NCBI GenBank assembly: GCA_951813295.1
Contig: CATOTI010000002.1
Span: 4,040,522-4,104,521, forward strand
Source: an uncultured Pseudomonadales bacterium
GTDB taxonomy: Bacteria > Pseudomonadota > Gammaproteobacteria > Pseudomonadales > Azotimanducaceae
Direction: 5' to 3'
Length of the DNA stretch: 64,000 nucleotides
Shown: in pieces, positions 35,136 through 43,646 of the stretch
How positions within the stretch are numbered: the first letter of the stretch is position 1
Layout of the letters: each line of letters begins with the position of its first letter
Translations under genes and position numbers: made by a program
The notes under the pieces: model-generated
Seen by the model: the letters and a program-made list of their open reading frames with translations, nothing else
The model's database searches: none
What the model was told of the DNA's origin: nothing

Positions 35136-37682
35136 ATGCGGATCCTTAATGGATTCCGGCGCGGAACGGCGCTCGCGATTGCTGCGAGCCTGCTCCCTGT
35201 CGGATTTGCTGTCCCGACCTTTGCGGCCGAGGATGAGGCAATCGAAGAAGTCGTGGTGGTCGGTTCTCGCCGACAGCCGCGCTCCGTGACCGATTCGGCG
35301 GTGCCGATCGACGTCATCTCTGGTGAGGACTTCATCAGCCAGGGCAACACCGATATGGACAACCTCCTTCGGTCGTTGATCCCGAGCTACAACGTCAACG
35401 CGCAGCCCATCAGCGATGCGGCGACCATCGTTCGTCCAGCTAACCTGCGTGGCCTGCCGCCGGACAGCACGTTGATCCTGGTGAACGGCAAGCGACGTCA
35501 TCGCTCCGCCGTCATCTCCTTCTTGGGCGGGGGTATCTCCGACGGCTCGCAAGGGCCGGACCTCTCCGTCATTCCGGGCATTGCCCTCAAGCAAGTCGAG
35601 GTCCTTCGTGACGGCGCTTCGGCGCAGTACGGTTCCGACGCCATCGCTGGCGTATTGAACTTCGTCCTGCGCGACGACGCCGAAGGTGGCTCGATCGAAG
35701 CTCGCTGGGGCCAACACTTCGAAGGCGACGGTGCGACCACGACGTACATGGGCAACATCGGTCTGCCGCTGACGGATGCCGGTTTCGCCAACTTCAGCTT
35801 CGAGTACCAGGACATTGATCCCACCAGCCGTAGCATTCAGCGCGGTGACGCGGCGAACCTGATCTCGGTCGGCAACAGCGCGGTAGCGAACCCGGCACAG
35901 ATCTGGGGCTCACCGCTCATCGATGGCGAGTTCAAGCTCTTCGGTAACGTCGGCCTCGATCTCGGCAACAATTCCGAAGCGTATCTCTTTGGTAACTGGG
36001 CCGATCGTACGGTAGACGGCGGCTTCTTCTTCCGGAACCCGAACACGCGTGGTGGTGTCTTCTCCACCGACGGCGGTAACACGATCGCGGTCGCCGACCT
36101 CACGTTCGGCACGCTCGACGATGGCGTCGGCTGCCCTGTCGTCAACATCGTCGACAATGTCCCGAATCCGGCAGCGCTCGCGGCGGTCGCCGCGAACCCG
36201 AACTGCTTCGCTTTCAACGAACTGTTCCCCGGCGGTTTCACGCCGCGTTTCGGTGGCACGATCGTCGATACGAGCATCACGGGTGGTGCGCGTGGTTCCT
36301 TCGACAACGGCTGGCTCTACGACGTGAGCGCGTCGGTTGGTCGCAGCGACATCGATTTCTCGATTCGTAACACGGTCAACCCGAACCTCGCGCCGCTCGG
36401 TGTCAACATGCCCACGGCGTTCCGTCCGGGCAGCTACGTCCAGACCGAACGTTCGTTCAACGTAGACGTATCGAAAGGCTACGATGTCGACGGTTTCTAC
36501 TCGCCGCTCAACCTTGCGGCCGGTATCGAATACCGCGAAGAAATCTTCGAGATCAAAAATGGCGACCCGAACTCTTTTGCGATCGATCCGAACATCGCAC
36601 CGCAAGGTTTTGGCATCGGTTCGAACGGCTTCCCGGGCTTCAAGCCTGCTGATGCCGGCAAATTCGATCGCTCGAGCTACGCGGCCTACGTCGACCTCGA
36701 AGCCGACGTCACCGACCGCTTGCTGCTCGGTGCCGCCATCCGCTTCGAGGACTTCTCCGACTTTGGCACGACGACGAACGGTAAGGTGGTCGCTCGCCTC
36801 CAGGTCGCGGACGACTTTGCCCTTCGCGGCGCCGTCAGCACCGGTTTCCGCGCACCGACCATCGGGCAGTCGAGTGTTCGTAACGTCACGACCGCCTTCA
36901 CCGGTGGCGTTCTTGCGGACGAAGCGACTCTGCCGCCGACCAATCCGATTGCGGTTCAGAAAGGTGGTCGGGCACTTCAGCCGGAAGAATCGGTCAACCT
37001 GACGGTCGGCGCGATTGTGGCGATTGGTGGTATCGACATCACGATCGACTACTTCAACATCGAAGTCGAAGATCGAATTGCGTTGACGACGACGCAGGTC
37101 CTCTCCCAAGACGACATCACCTCGCTCCTCGCTCTGGGCGTCAACGACGCGACGAGCTTCACCGGCGTTCGTTTCTTCACGAACGACTTCGACACGACCA
37201 CGCAAGGTATCGACATCGTCGCGACCATGCCGCTCGATCTGGGTGATGGCGACACGAAGCTGACGTTCGTCTACAACTGGACCGATACCTCGGTTGATGC
37301 CTTCAATCCGACGATCATCGGGCCGACCCGTGTTCGCCAGCTCGAAGACAATCTGCCGGAGACCCGCTACTCGGTGACGGGTAGTCACGTCGCAGGCATG
37401 TGGCGTGGGTTCGTTCGCTTGAACTACTTCGGCGAATTCTTTGAAGCACACCTCGACGACGGCGGTTTGCCGATCAATGCCGATGGTGCGTTCACGGTAG
37501 ACGCGGAAGTTGCCGTCGAACTCGAGAGCGGGATCTCGATGATTGCGGGCGCGCAGAACATCTTCGATGAGTACCCGGATGACAACCCGTGGGCCGGCAT
37601 CGTTGGCGCTCAGTACCCGCTTACGTCGCCGTTCGGGTTCAATGGTGGTTACTACTACCTGCGTGGGATCTACAACTTCTGA
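35136..37682 (+). CDS. TonB-dependent receptor
   Basis: An 848-aa outer-membrane receptor starting at the ATG at 35136. After a signal peptide (ending near TFAAED) comes a short region containing EEVVVVGSR, the usual TonB-box-like start, then a plug domain (VLRDGASAQYGSDAIAGVLN near residue 160) and a 22-strand-type barrel ending in Phe (GGYYYLRGIYNF). It is full length and intact, unlike the receptor at the window start. The ligand cannot be told. Its nearest upstream neighbours are an exported diheme protein and a PhoX phosphatase, so uptake of a phosphorus-containing or metal compound is possible but speculative. Confidence 0.93.
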   Translation: MRILNGFRRGTALAIAASLLPVGFAVPTFAAEDEAIEEVVVVGSRRQPRSVTDSAVPIDVISGEDFISQGNTDMDNLLRSLIPSYNVNAQPISDAATIVRPANLRGLPPDSTLILVNGKRRHRSAVISFLGGGISDGSQGPDLSVIPGIALKQVEVLRDGASAQYGSDAIAGVLNFVLRDDAEGGSIEARWGQHFEGDGATTTYMGNIGLPLTDAGFANFSFEYQDIDPTSRSIQRGDAANLISVGNSAVANPAQIWGSPLIDGEFKLFGNVGLDLGNNSEAYLFGNWADRTVDGGFFFRNPNTRGGVFSTDGGNTIAVADLTFGTLDDGVGCPVVNIVDNVPNPAALAAVAANPNCFAFNELFPGGFTPRFGGTIVDTSITGGARGSFDNGWLYDVSASVGRSDIDFSIRNTVNPNLAPLGVNMPTAFRPGSYVQTERSFNVDVSKGYDVDGFYSPLNLAAGIEYREEIFEIKNGDPNSFAIDPNIAPQGFGIGSNGFPGFKPADAGKFDRSSYAAYVDLEADVTDRLLLGAAIRFEDFSDFGTTTNGKVVARLQVADDFALRGAVSTGFRAPTIGQSSVRNVTTAFTGGVLADEATLPPTNPIAVQKGGRALQPEESVNLTVGAIVAIGGIDITIDYFNIEVEDRIALTTTQVLSQDDITSLLALGVNDATSFTGVRFFTNDFDTTTQGIDIVATMPLDLGDGDTKLTFVYNWTDTSVDAFNPTIIGPTRVRQLEDNLPETRYSVTGSHVAGMWRGFVRLNYFGEFFEAHLDDGGLPINADGAFTVDAEVAVELESGISMIAGAQNIFDEYPDDNPWAGIVGAQYPLTSPFGFNGGYYYLRGIYNF

Positions 37683-37752
37683 TCGAGAAGTTGGCAGCCC
37701 CTGCATACGCAAGGGCTGCGGATCCTGCTAGACCGCAACGGTCGATCGGAAA

Positions 37753-37777
37753 GGCCGCTCTTCGGAGCGGCCTTTTT
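37753..37777 (+). terminator. Rho-independent terminator after TonB receptor
   Basis: A perfect 8-bp stem GGCCGCTC/GAGCGGCC (37753-37760 and 37765-37772) with a stable TTCG tetraloop and five T. It lies 70 bases after the receptor stop. Confidence 0.93.
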
Positions 37778-37782
37778 CGTCT

Positions 37783-37844
37783 TAGCCGGATATCGCGCGC
37801 TGCTTTGCAGCGCGTTGGCAGTTTTCGCTGGCGCGCAAACTGCT
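37783..37844. repeat. Hairpin repeat unit, copy 1
   Basis: The first of two near-identical 62-63 base units, which start TAGCCGGATATCGCGCGCTG. Each unit contains two potential stem-loops: GCGCGCTGC-TTT-GCAGCGCG and an arm pair around GCAGTTTTCGC. Copy 2 lies at 37898-37960. The arrangement resembles REP/BIME-type intergenic repeats placed after a terminator. Confidence 0.75.
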
Positions 37845-37897
37845 GGTTCAAGTAGCGCCCGACAAAGCTCGGGGAAGCACCGCTCCATTTTGGTGGC

Positions 37898-37960
37898 TAG
37901 CCGGATATCGCGCGCTGCTTTGTAGCGCGTTGGCAGTTTTCGCTGGCGCGAAAAACTGCT
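37898..37960. repeat. Hairpin repeat unit, copy 2
   Basis: The second copy of the unit at 37783-37844, differing by C/T in the first loop and by a few bases near the 3' end, where the GCAGTTTTCGC...GCGAAAAACTGC hairpin is closer to perfect (one-base bulge). The same GCAGTTTT...AAAACTGC hairpin core occurs again at 62774-62797 in this window. Confidence 0.75.
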
Positions 37961-37980
37961 ACGCCAGGGGCTTCGTGAAC

Positions 37981-39321
37981 CTAGCCGGAGATCGCGACGT
38001 CGTGGAACCGTATCTGTGCCATCAGGGCTGATCGGTCCATCGTCCAGAACTGCTGGTCGCCGATCGCGCTGATGCGCTTGATCATCTCGTAGAAGTTGCC
38101 TGCCACGGTGATGTTGCGCACCGCCCGGATCCGTTCGCCGTCACGGCACAGAAACCCCGATGCGCCGAAGCTGAAGTCGCCCGAGATCGGGTTGGCGCCC
38201 GAGTGCAGACCCGTGAGGTCGACGAGCTCGAGATACTCCCCAGCAAAGAGATCGGCCTCGGAGGCGCTACCGGCCGCGATCTCGGCCTGGTGGATGCCGA
38301 CGCCCAGCGGTGAGCGTGCCGACCGGGTCGCGTGGCCCGTCGTCTCACAGCCATAGAACGAAGCGGTCGCGCTGTTGTGGATCAGCGTCTCGAGGCGGCC
38401 GTTGCCAATCAGCGTGACGCGTTTCGCGGGCGTGCCTTCGTCGTCGAAAAGCGAGTAGTGGAAACCTTCGATCCGTTCGGGCGCATCAATCACGCTGAGT
38501 TCGCTCTCCGCGATCACCTCGCCCACTTTGTCGCGCATCGGATTGACGCCGTCCTTGGCGGACTTGCCCGAAAACATCATGGAGAAGACGCCGAACACGG
38601 CGTCCTGGGTCTCGATGTCGAAGAGGACGTCGTAGTGCGCGCTCGGGATTGCTTTGCCGTCGAGGAGTGCTAGGCAGCGCGCATAGGCTTCGTCGACCAC
38701 GGTATCGATGTCGAGCTCGTCGAAGCGACGCGTTGCGGCGCCGTAGCCTTCCATCACGCTCTTTTCGCCGTCTTCAAGTAGGGCGTAGGTGTGGGCGAAA
38801 CACATCCGGCTCTTACCGCGCGCGTCGAGACCGGCGGTCGAGAAGATGAACTGCTCGCCGACGGCGTCGGTGATGCCGTTGTAGGGAACGTTTTTCACCT
38901 TCGGTCGGCTCACGAGCCCGCTTTCGAGCGCGAGGGCCGTGTCGATCTTGTGCTCGATGTCGACATCATCAGCAGGACAAAGCATTGAATCGTCCGTCGA
39001 GAGCGTCGCCGCGTTCGTCGAAATACGCTCATGCTCATCGGTCCGCGCGAAGCTCGCGTTGACGAGCGCTTGGTCCACCATGGAATCGAGAGCGGCATCG
39101 TCGGCCGCTTCGCTGTAAGCGATTCCCGCGCGATCGTCCTTGATGACGCGCACGCCGAAGACCTGGCTCGACGTGACCTTGTGTTCTTCGAGTGCCGCGT
39201 CGCGCGCCTTCAATGAGAGGGAATTGCCACGGCTGATGATCAGATCGCCGCTAGCGCCTTGGGCGCTGATTCGTTCGAGGATGCGCGCGGCCGCTTCGCG
39301 GGGTTCGGAAACCGTCGTCAT
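37981..39321 (-). CDS. pmbA: PmbA/TldE, TldD-partner metalloprotease subunit
   Basis: A 446-aa member of the TldD/PmbA family. It lacks the HExxxH motif, as expected for the non-catalytic partner that forms the heterodimer with TldD. Characteristic text is GNSLSLKARDAALEE near the N-terminus and GANPISGDFSFGASGFL near residue 380. TldD/PmbA degrades unfolded or leader peptides and in Escherichia coli matures microcin B17 and CcdA turnover. Its ATG directly follows the TAG of tldD, so the two form an operon. Confidence 0.93.
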   Translation of the reverse strand: MTTVSEPREAAARILERISAQGASGDLIISRGNSLSLKARDAALEEHKVTSSQVFGVRVIKDDRAGIAYSEAADDAALDSMVDQALVNASFARTDEHERISTNAATLSTDDSMLCPADDVDIEHKIDTALALESGLVSRPKVKNVPYNGITDAVGEQFIFSTAGLDARGKSRMCFAHTYALLEDGEKSVMEGYGAATRRFDELDIDTVVDEAYARCLALLDGKAIPSAHYDVLFDIETQDAVFGVFSMMFSGKSAKDGVNPMRDKVGEVIAESELSVIDAPERIEGFHYSLFDDEGTPAKRVTLIGNGRLETLIHNSATASFYGCETTGHATRSARSPLGVGIHQAEIAAGSASEADLFAGEYLELVDLTGLHSGANPISGDFSFGASGFLCRDGERIRAVRNITVAGNFYEMIKRISAIGDQQFWTMDRSALMAQIRFHDVAISG

Positions 39322-40707
39322 CTACGCATTCCCCCCGACGAGGATGTCATCGACCTTCAACGTCGGTTGGCCGACGGTCGTCGGCACGGCGCCCGATACC
39401 GACCCGCACATCCCGGGGGCGAGCGCGAAATCGCTACCGACCATCGAGATCTGCTTCAGCACGTCCGGGCCGGTGCTGATCAGCGTGGCCGCCTTGATGG
39501 GGTACTGCACCTTGCCGTCTTCGACGTAGTAACCCTCCGTCACAGCGAAGTTGAACTCGCCGGTGCCCGGTTGTACGGATCCGCCGCCCATGTGGGATGC
39601 ATAGATGCCTTTGTCGATCGACGCGATCATTTCGTCGGTCGTCGCATCACCGGGTTCGATGAAGGTGTTGCGCATTCTGGACGCGGGCGCAAATTTGTAG
39701 CTCTGACGACGCCCCGAGCCTGTGCGGGCGTAGCCCGTTTGCTCCGCACCGATGCGATCGGCGAGGAAGTTCGTTAGGCGACCGTTCTCGATGAGCTGCG
39801 TTTTCTGGGTCGCCATACCTTCGTCGTCGATATTGATCGACCCCCATTCGGTCGACATCGTGCCGTCGTCGACCGCGTTGACGACCGGGTTGGCGATCAT
39901 TTCGCCGAGTTGATCGTGGAAAACGGAGGCTTTCTTGGCGACCGACGTCGTCTCGAGCAGATGCCCACAGGCTTCGTGGAAAATGACCCCACCGAAGCCG
40001 TTCCCGATCACGACGGGCATGCGACCTGATGGGCACGGTTTAGCCGACAGGTTCACCAACGCCTGGCGTGCGGCTTCCTCGCCCGTCGCCTCGGGGTCGA
40101 TCGCTTCGACGATTTCCCAGCCGGTCAGCGCACCGTCGTTCTTCGAGCCTGTCGCCTGCTCCGTCCCGTTGGACGCAATCGCCGTCAGCGCGGCACGCAC
40201 ATAGTGGCGCGTGTCGCCCGTGTGAAGCCCGTCACTGTTGAAGATCTCGACCGCCTGCTCACGTTGTAGGCAACTACCGCGGGTCTGGGAAATCATGTTG
40301 CTCGCGGCTCGCGCGACTTTGTCCGCTGCGAGTAGATAGCGGACTTTGTCCGCCACTTCCGAATCGACGCTGAGCGTTCGCGTCGCGCCGTGGATATCGT
40401 CGACGGATCGATAGTCGAATGATCCGAGCGTCAGCACGGCTTCGCGCGAATCCTTGGCCGCCAGTTCGCTTGCGATACGCATGAGTTCATCGGCCTCCGT
40501 GCGGTTCGTGTAGCCGTAGAGCACCTTGGTGCCGTATACGACCCGGATCCCGATTCCGAAATCGATCCCCGACTCGATCGATTGCACCTGGCTGGAGAGG
40601 GTCGAGATGCTTGCGACCTGATTCCGCTCGACGAAGAGCTCGACAAAATTGGCGCCCAGATCGAGCGCGTGATCGATCACCGATGCGGCGGTTTCTTGCG
40701 TGAGCAA
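39322..40707 (-). CDS. tldD: TldD metalloprotease subunit
   Basis: A 461-aa catalytic subunit of the TldD/PmbA protease. The zinc-binding HEACGH motif sits at about residue 248 in IFHEACGHLLE, with the family text GSCLQREQAVEIFNSDG and IPNxx-type C-terminus ending in a LKVDDILVGG stretch. It is cytoplasmic. It lies first in the tldD-pmbA pair and is divergent from the SNF2 helicase gene across 140 bases. Confidence 0.94.
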   Translation of the reverse strand: MLTQETAASVIDHALDLGANFVELFVERNQVASISTLSSQVQSIESGIDFGIGIRVVYGTKVLYGYTNRTEADELMRIASELAAKDSREAVLTLGSFDYRSVDDIHGATRTLSVDSEVADKVRYLLAADKVARAASNMISQTRGSCLQREQAVEIFNSDGLHTGDTRHYVRAALTAIASNGTEQATGSKNDGALTGWEIVEAIDPEATGEEAARQALVNLSAKPCPSGRMPVVIGNGFGGVIFHEACGHLLETTSVAKKASVFHDQLGEMIANPVVNAVDDGTMSTEWGSINIDDEGMATQKTQLIENGRLTNFLADRIGAEQTGYARTGSGRRQSYKFAPASRMRNTFIEPGDATTDEMIASIDKGIYASHMGGGSVQPGTGEFNFAVTEGYYVEDGKVQYPIKAATLISTGPDVLKQISMVGSDFALAPGMCGSVSGAVPTTVGQPTLKVDDILVGGNA

Positions 40708-40847
40708 CGACGTTTACTCCGGCTGAGGTTGAGGGATGAGTGTCGCAGACGGTCGGGGAGTCGGGAAGGCGTGGCTTAGGCGCGACGGACAATTTCTCGT
40801 TGGCCGCGGGGGTGCGTGTAGTCCGCCCGCGCAAGTAAAGTCATCCC

Positions 40848-42569
40848 ATGCAGGAGGAGTTGGCTCAAAAGGCGGCGACCCTCGCCGAAGGCTTGTATCC
40901 GCACCAGGTCGAAGGGCTCGCGTTTCTGCTCGGCCGGCGTCGCGCCATCCTGGCCGACGACATGGGTCTCGGAAAGACGCGCCAGTCGATCGTCGCGCTC
41001 CGTGAGTCCGTACCCGGGCCTTATCTCGTCGTGTGTCCTGCCTCGGTGAAGAACAACTGGCAGCGAGAGATTCATTTCGTCGACCCGGCGGCGGCCGTCG
41101 TGGTGGTCGGCAAAGCGGCGACACCATCGGCGGGGTTTCTCGGTTGGGTGATCGTCAACTATGACCTCCTGCGTCGCGAGCGCGCCGCACTTCTCGCACT
41201 TGGCGCGAAGGGGTTCGTGTTCGATGAAGCGCATTACCTCAAGAACCACCTCACACAGCGCAGTCGGCTCTCGCGTGAGCTGATCCGCGTTGAGGAGGGG
41301 CGTGAAATGCCGGTGGTGCACGTTCTCACGGGCACACCCATGACGAACCGGCCGCGTGATCTGTTTCCGCTCCTGCAGCTCGTCGATCATTCCCTCGGAC
41401 GGAGTTTCCTCGCGTTCGCTAAACGCTACTGCGACGCCAAGAAGAACGATTACGGGTACTGGATCACGAGTGGGGCGAGTCGGCTCGATGAACTCACGAT
41501 GCAACTGCAAGGTGTGATGCTGCGACGAACGAAGGACGCGGTGCTCGACCTGCCGAGCAAGCATCGAACCTGGATCGATGTCGAGGTAGAACAGTCGATC
41601 CGCGACACGCTGAACGAGACGCTGTCGCTGTTCCTCGATGATTCGCGACGCACGCGCCGGGGCGGCCGGGCGGCGATCAGTCTGATCTCGAGCGCGCGTC
41701 GCCGCCTGGCGGTTGCGAAGGTCAAGCAAACGGTCGAGTACGTCGAGGGTGTGGTCGCGCAGGGCGAGAAAGTCGTGCTCTTTTCTTGCTTTACGCATGC
41801 CACGCGCCGGTTCGAAAAGGCGTTTGGTGATCGCGCCGTGGCGGTCACGGGCGAGGTGCCATCGGCGCGGCGCCAGGCCCTCATCGATCGCTTCCAGCAC
41901 GATGATTCCGTGCGCGTGTTCATCGGGCAGATCCACGCGGCAGGCATCGGCATCAACCTGACGGCGGCACGCGTCGTCGTCTTCAATGATCTGGATTGGG
42001 TCCCCGCCAATCATTGGCAGGCCGAAGACCGTGTACACCGCATCGGCCAGAACGCTGTCGTGCAGGTCACCTACATGGTTGGACAGGGCACGCTCGAGGA
42101 ATTCGTCCGTGCCGTGCTCGAAACGAAGGCCAACCTCGTGAATGCAATCGTCGAAGGCAAGGTGCTAGAGGAGTCGATGGGAGAGGACGTGCTCGCCGAG
42201 CTGAAGGAAATGCTCGCTTACGTCGACGCCGAAACCGCCGGGGTCGACGATGCGCATCTGGAGGAGCGTGTTCAGGCGGCTGGTCAGGCGTATGTCGAGG
42301 CGCACGGCGGGCCCGCGAAGACGCCGAAACTCAAGATCTCCGCGAGTGCGATCAGCGCTCTGACTGCCGTGCTGCGTGGGCCGAAGACGTCGGTTTTTCG
42401 TGTGCGCAGCAAATCCGGCAAAGGCAGCTACCGTGTCGAGGTTGATGGCGCCGACGTCAGCTGTGAATGCGCCGGGTTCAGCTACCGGGGTACGTGTCGC
42501 CACGTTCGCGACCTCAAAGCGGCGCTGGCCCGTGGTGATCCGCCGCCTGAGGAGTTCGAACGAATCTAG
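40848..42569 (+). CDS. SNF2-family helicase with C-terminal SWIM zinc finger
   Basis: A 573-aa ATP-dependent DNA translocase. Helicase motifs occur in order: DDMGLGKT (Walker A, near 39), DEAH near 127, LTGTPMTN near 162, and EDRVHRIGQ (motif VI) near 393. The spacing resembles the compact SMARCAL1/HepA-type bacterial SNF2 proteins. The C-terminal 70 residues end in a SWIM finger, CECAGFSYRGTCRH, which binds zinc. SWIM domains usually bind nucleic acid or protein. No methyltransferase or nuclease partner lies beside it, so it is not part of a recognisable restriction or defence island. Confidence 0.9.
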   Translation: MQEELAQKAATLAEGLYPHQVEGLAFLLGRRRAILADDMGLGKTRQSIVALRESVPGPYLVVCPASVKNNWQREIHFVDPAAAVVVVGKAATPSAGFLGWVIVNYDLLRRERAALLALGAKGFVFDEAHYLKNHLTQRSRLSRELIRVEEGREMPVVHVLTGTPMTNRPRDLFPLLQLVDHSLGRSFLAFAKRYCDAKKNDYGYWITSGASRLDELTMQLQGVMLRRTKDAVLDLPSKHRTWIDVEVEQSIRDTLNETLSLFLDDSRRTRRGGRAAISLISSARRRLAVAKVKQTVEYVEGVVAQGEKVVLFSCFTHATRRFEKAFGDRAVAVTGEVPSARRQALIDRFQHDDSVRVFIGQIHAAGIGINLTAARVVVFNDLDWVPANHWQAEDRVHRIGQNAVVQVTYMVGQGTLEEFVRAVLETKANLVNAIVEGKVLEESMGEDVLAELKEMLAYVDAETAGVDDAHLEERVQAAGQAYVEAHGGPAKTPKLKISASAISALTAVLRGPKTSVFRVRSKSGKGSYRVEVDGADVSCECAGFSYRGTCRHVRDLKAALARGDPPPEEFERI

Positions 42570-42579
42570 ATATATTCTA

Positions 42580-42610
42580 TTGACGATATATATCTATTGG
42601 TGGATATAAT
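42580..42610 (+). promoter_or_regulatory. Sigma70-like promoter for SRPBCC gene
   Basis: In an AT-rich stretch after the SNF2 gene, TTGACG (42580-42585) and a perfect TATAAT (42605-42610) are 19 bases apart, slightly longer than optimal. A palindrome GATATATATC (42585-42594) lies between them and may be an operator. A good ribosome-binding site (GAGGTGAGGA) precedes the ATG at 42659. Confidence 0.6.
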
Positions 42611-42658
42611 GGTGACTTCGAGACTTTTCTCGAATTCAGACTTGCGAGGTGAGGACTG

Positions 42659-43174
42659 ATGAATGCTGCTTTAGGACGCTCTTCGGATAAATTCGGCGCG
42701 GTCGGGACGCTGCCGGACGGCAAGGACTTCGTCATTTTCGAACGGCATCTTCGCCATTCGGTCGACCGGGTTTGGTCGGCCTTCACGGACGCCGACCAAC
42801 GCGACAAGTGGATGCCTGGGATCCAGTTCGAAGCGAAGGCCGGCGGAAAGTACGAAATCTGGTTCGGCGATGACTGCGAAGGGCCCGCCCACGTCTCGGG
42901 AACGCTGACCGAGTTCGATCCGCCAAAACTCATTGCCCTCGGGTCGATCCGATTCGAACTCGAGAGCGAAGGCCAAGGCTGCTTGCTGCGTTTCTCCGAC
43001 ATCCTCTGGTACGACGACAAGCGCACCAAAACGCAATTCGCGAATTCGGTGCTTGGGGGCTGGCACCACTTCCTCGACCGATTCGAGATCTGGCTCGATG
43101 AGGGTGTGCGTGTGCTCGACAAGGATCTACCCGAGGTGCACTACGCCGAGGTCGACGTCAAAGGTCGGCCTTAG
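42659..43174 (+). CDS. SRPBCC (AHSA1-like) domain protein
   Basis: A 171-aa START-like hydrophobic-pocket protein of the Activator of Hsp90/CalC group. The family start is seen in FERHLRHSVDRVWSAFTDAD and WMPGIQFEAKAGGKYEIWFG, and the C-terminal helix in GGWHHFLDRFEIWLDEG. These proteins bind small hydrophobic ligands; many are of unknown role. It has its own promoter-like upstream region and is monocistronic. A second SRPBCC protein, linked to an ArsR regulator, lies at 48388-48861. Confidence 0.85.
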   Translation: MNAALGRSSDKFGAVGTLPDGKDFVIFERHLRHSVDRVWSAFTDADQRDKWMPGIQFEAKAGGKYEIWFGDDCEGPAHVSGTLTEFDPPKLIALGSIRFELESEGQGCLLRFSDILWYDDKRTKTQFANSVLGGWHHFLDRFEIWLDEGVRVLDKDLPEVHYAEVDVKGRP

Positions 43175-43196
43175 CCATCGATAGCGACCCGCCGCG

Positions 43197-43532
43197 CTAA
43201 GGGCGCGGCGGGTATTTGATCGCGTTTTTCTCGAGTTTGTCCGCGACGGCCTGATCGAGGTCGAGGCCCGTCACGTCGGCGAACTGCAAAAGATAGATGA
43301 GGATGTCGGCGACTTCGTCTCGAACGGCGTCGTTCACCGATCCGGGCGAGCCGACCTCGTGCCATCCGTTCGATTCGCTCCACTGGAAGAGTTCGATGAG
43401 CTCCGCGGCCTCGACGGCCAGCGCGGTCGCGAGGTTTCGCGGGGTGTGGAAACGGCCCCAACGCCGGGCGTCTCGAAACTGGCGAATCGCGTCGATGTGC
43501 CTGGCGATGTCGAAGCGTTCGTTGACGTTCAT
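43197..43532 (-). CDS. MazG-like nucleotide pyrophosphohydrolase
   Basis: A 111-aa all-alpha NTP pyrophosphohydrolase of the dCTPase/RS21-C6 group. The metal-binding motifs are visible as EAAELIELFQW near residue 43 and RDEVADILIYLLQ near residue 72. Such enzymes clean up non-canonical or excess dNTPs, releasing pyrophosphate. It is a single gene, convergent with the SRPBCC gene. Confidence 0.88.
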   Translation of the reverse strand: MNVNERFDIARHIDAIRQFRDARRWGRFHTPRNLATALAVEAAELIELFQWSESNGWHEVGSPGSVNDAVRDEVADILIYLLQFADVTGLDLDQAVADKLEKNAIKYPPRP

Positions 43533-43646
43533 CGATGAAGGCCGTCCAAACTCGAAACACGGAGGGTAGCGAATGGTACGAACGCTCGTTGCTTAAACGC
43601 CCCGCTGAGTGCGATTCTCGCGTCGGCGTAACGTTTCGGACGTGCA

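Noticed and set aside
35910..37712. 600-aa open frame antisense to the second TonB receptor
   Set aside because: Low-complexity Arg/Asp/Val text, no motif, and complete overlap with a strongly supported gene.
37783..37960. CRISPR array
   Set aside because: Only two repeat copies, each self-complementary and about 62 bases long, with no cas genes.
40776..42038. 420-aa frame antisense to the SNF2 helicase
   Set aside because: No domain or signal; it covers the conserved helicase motifs in reverse.
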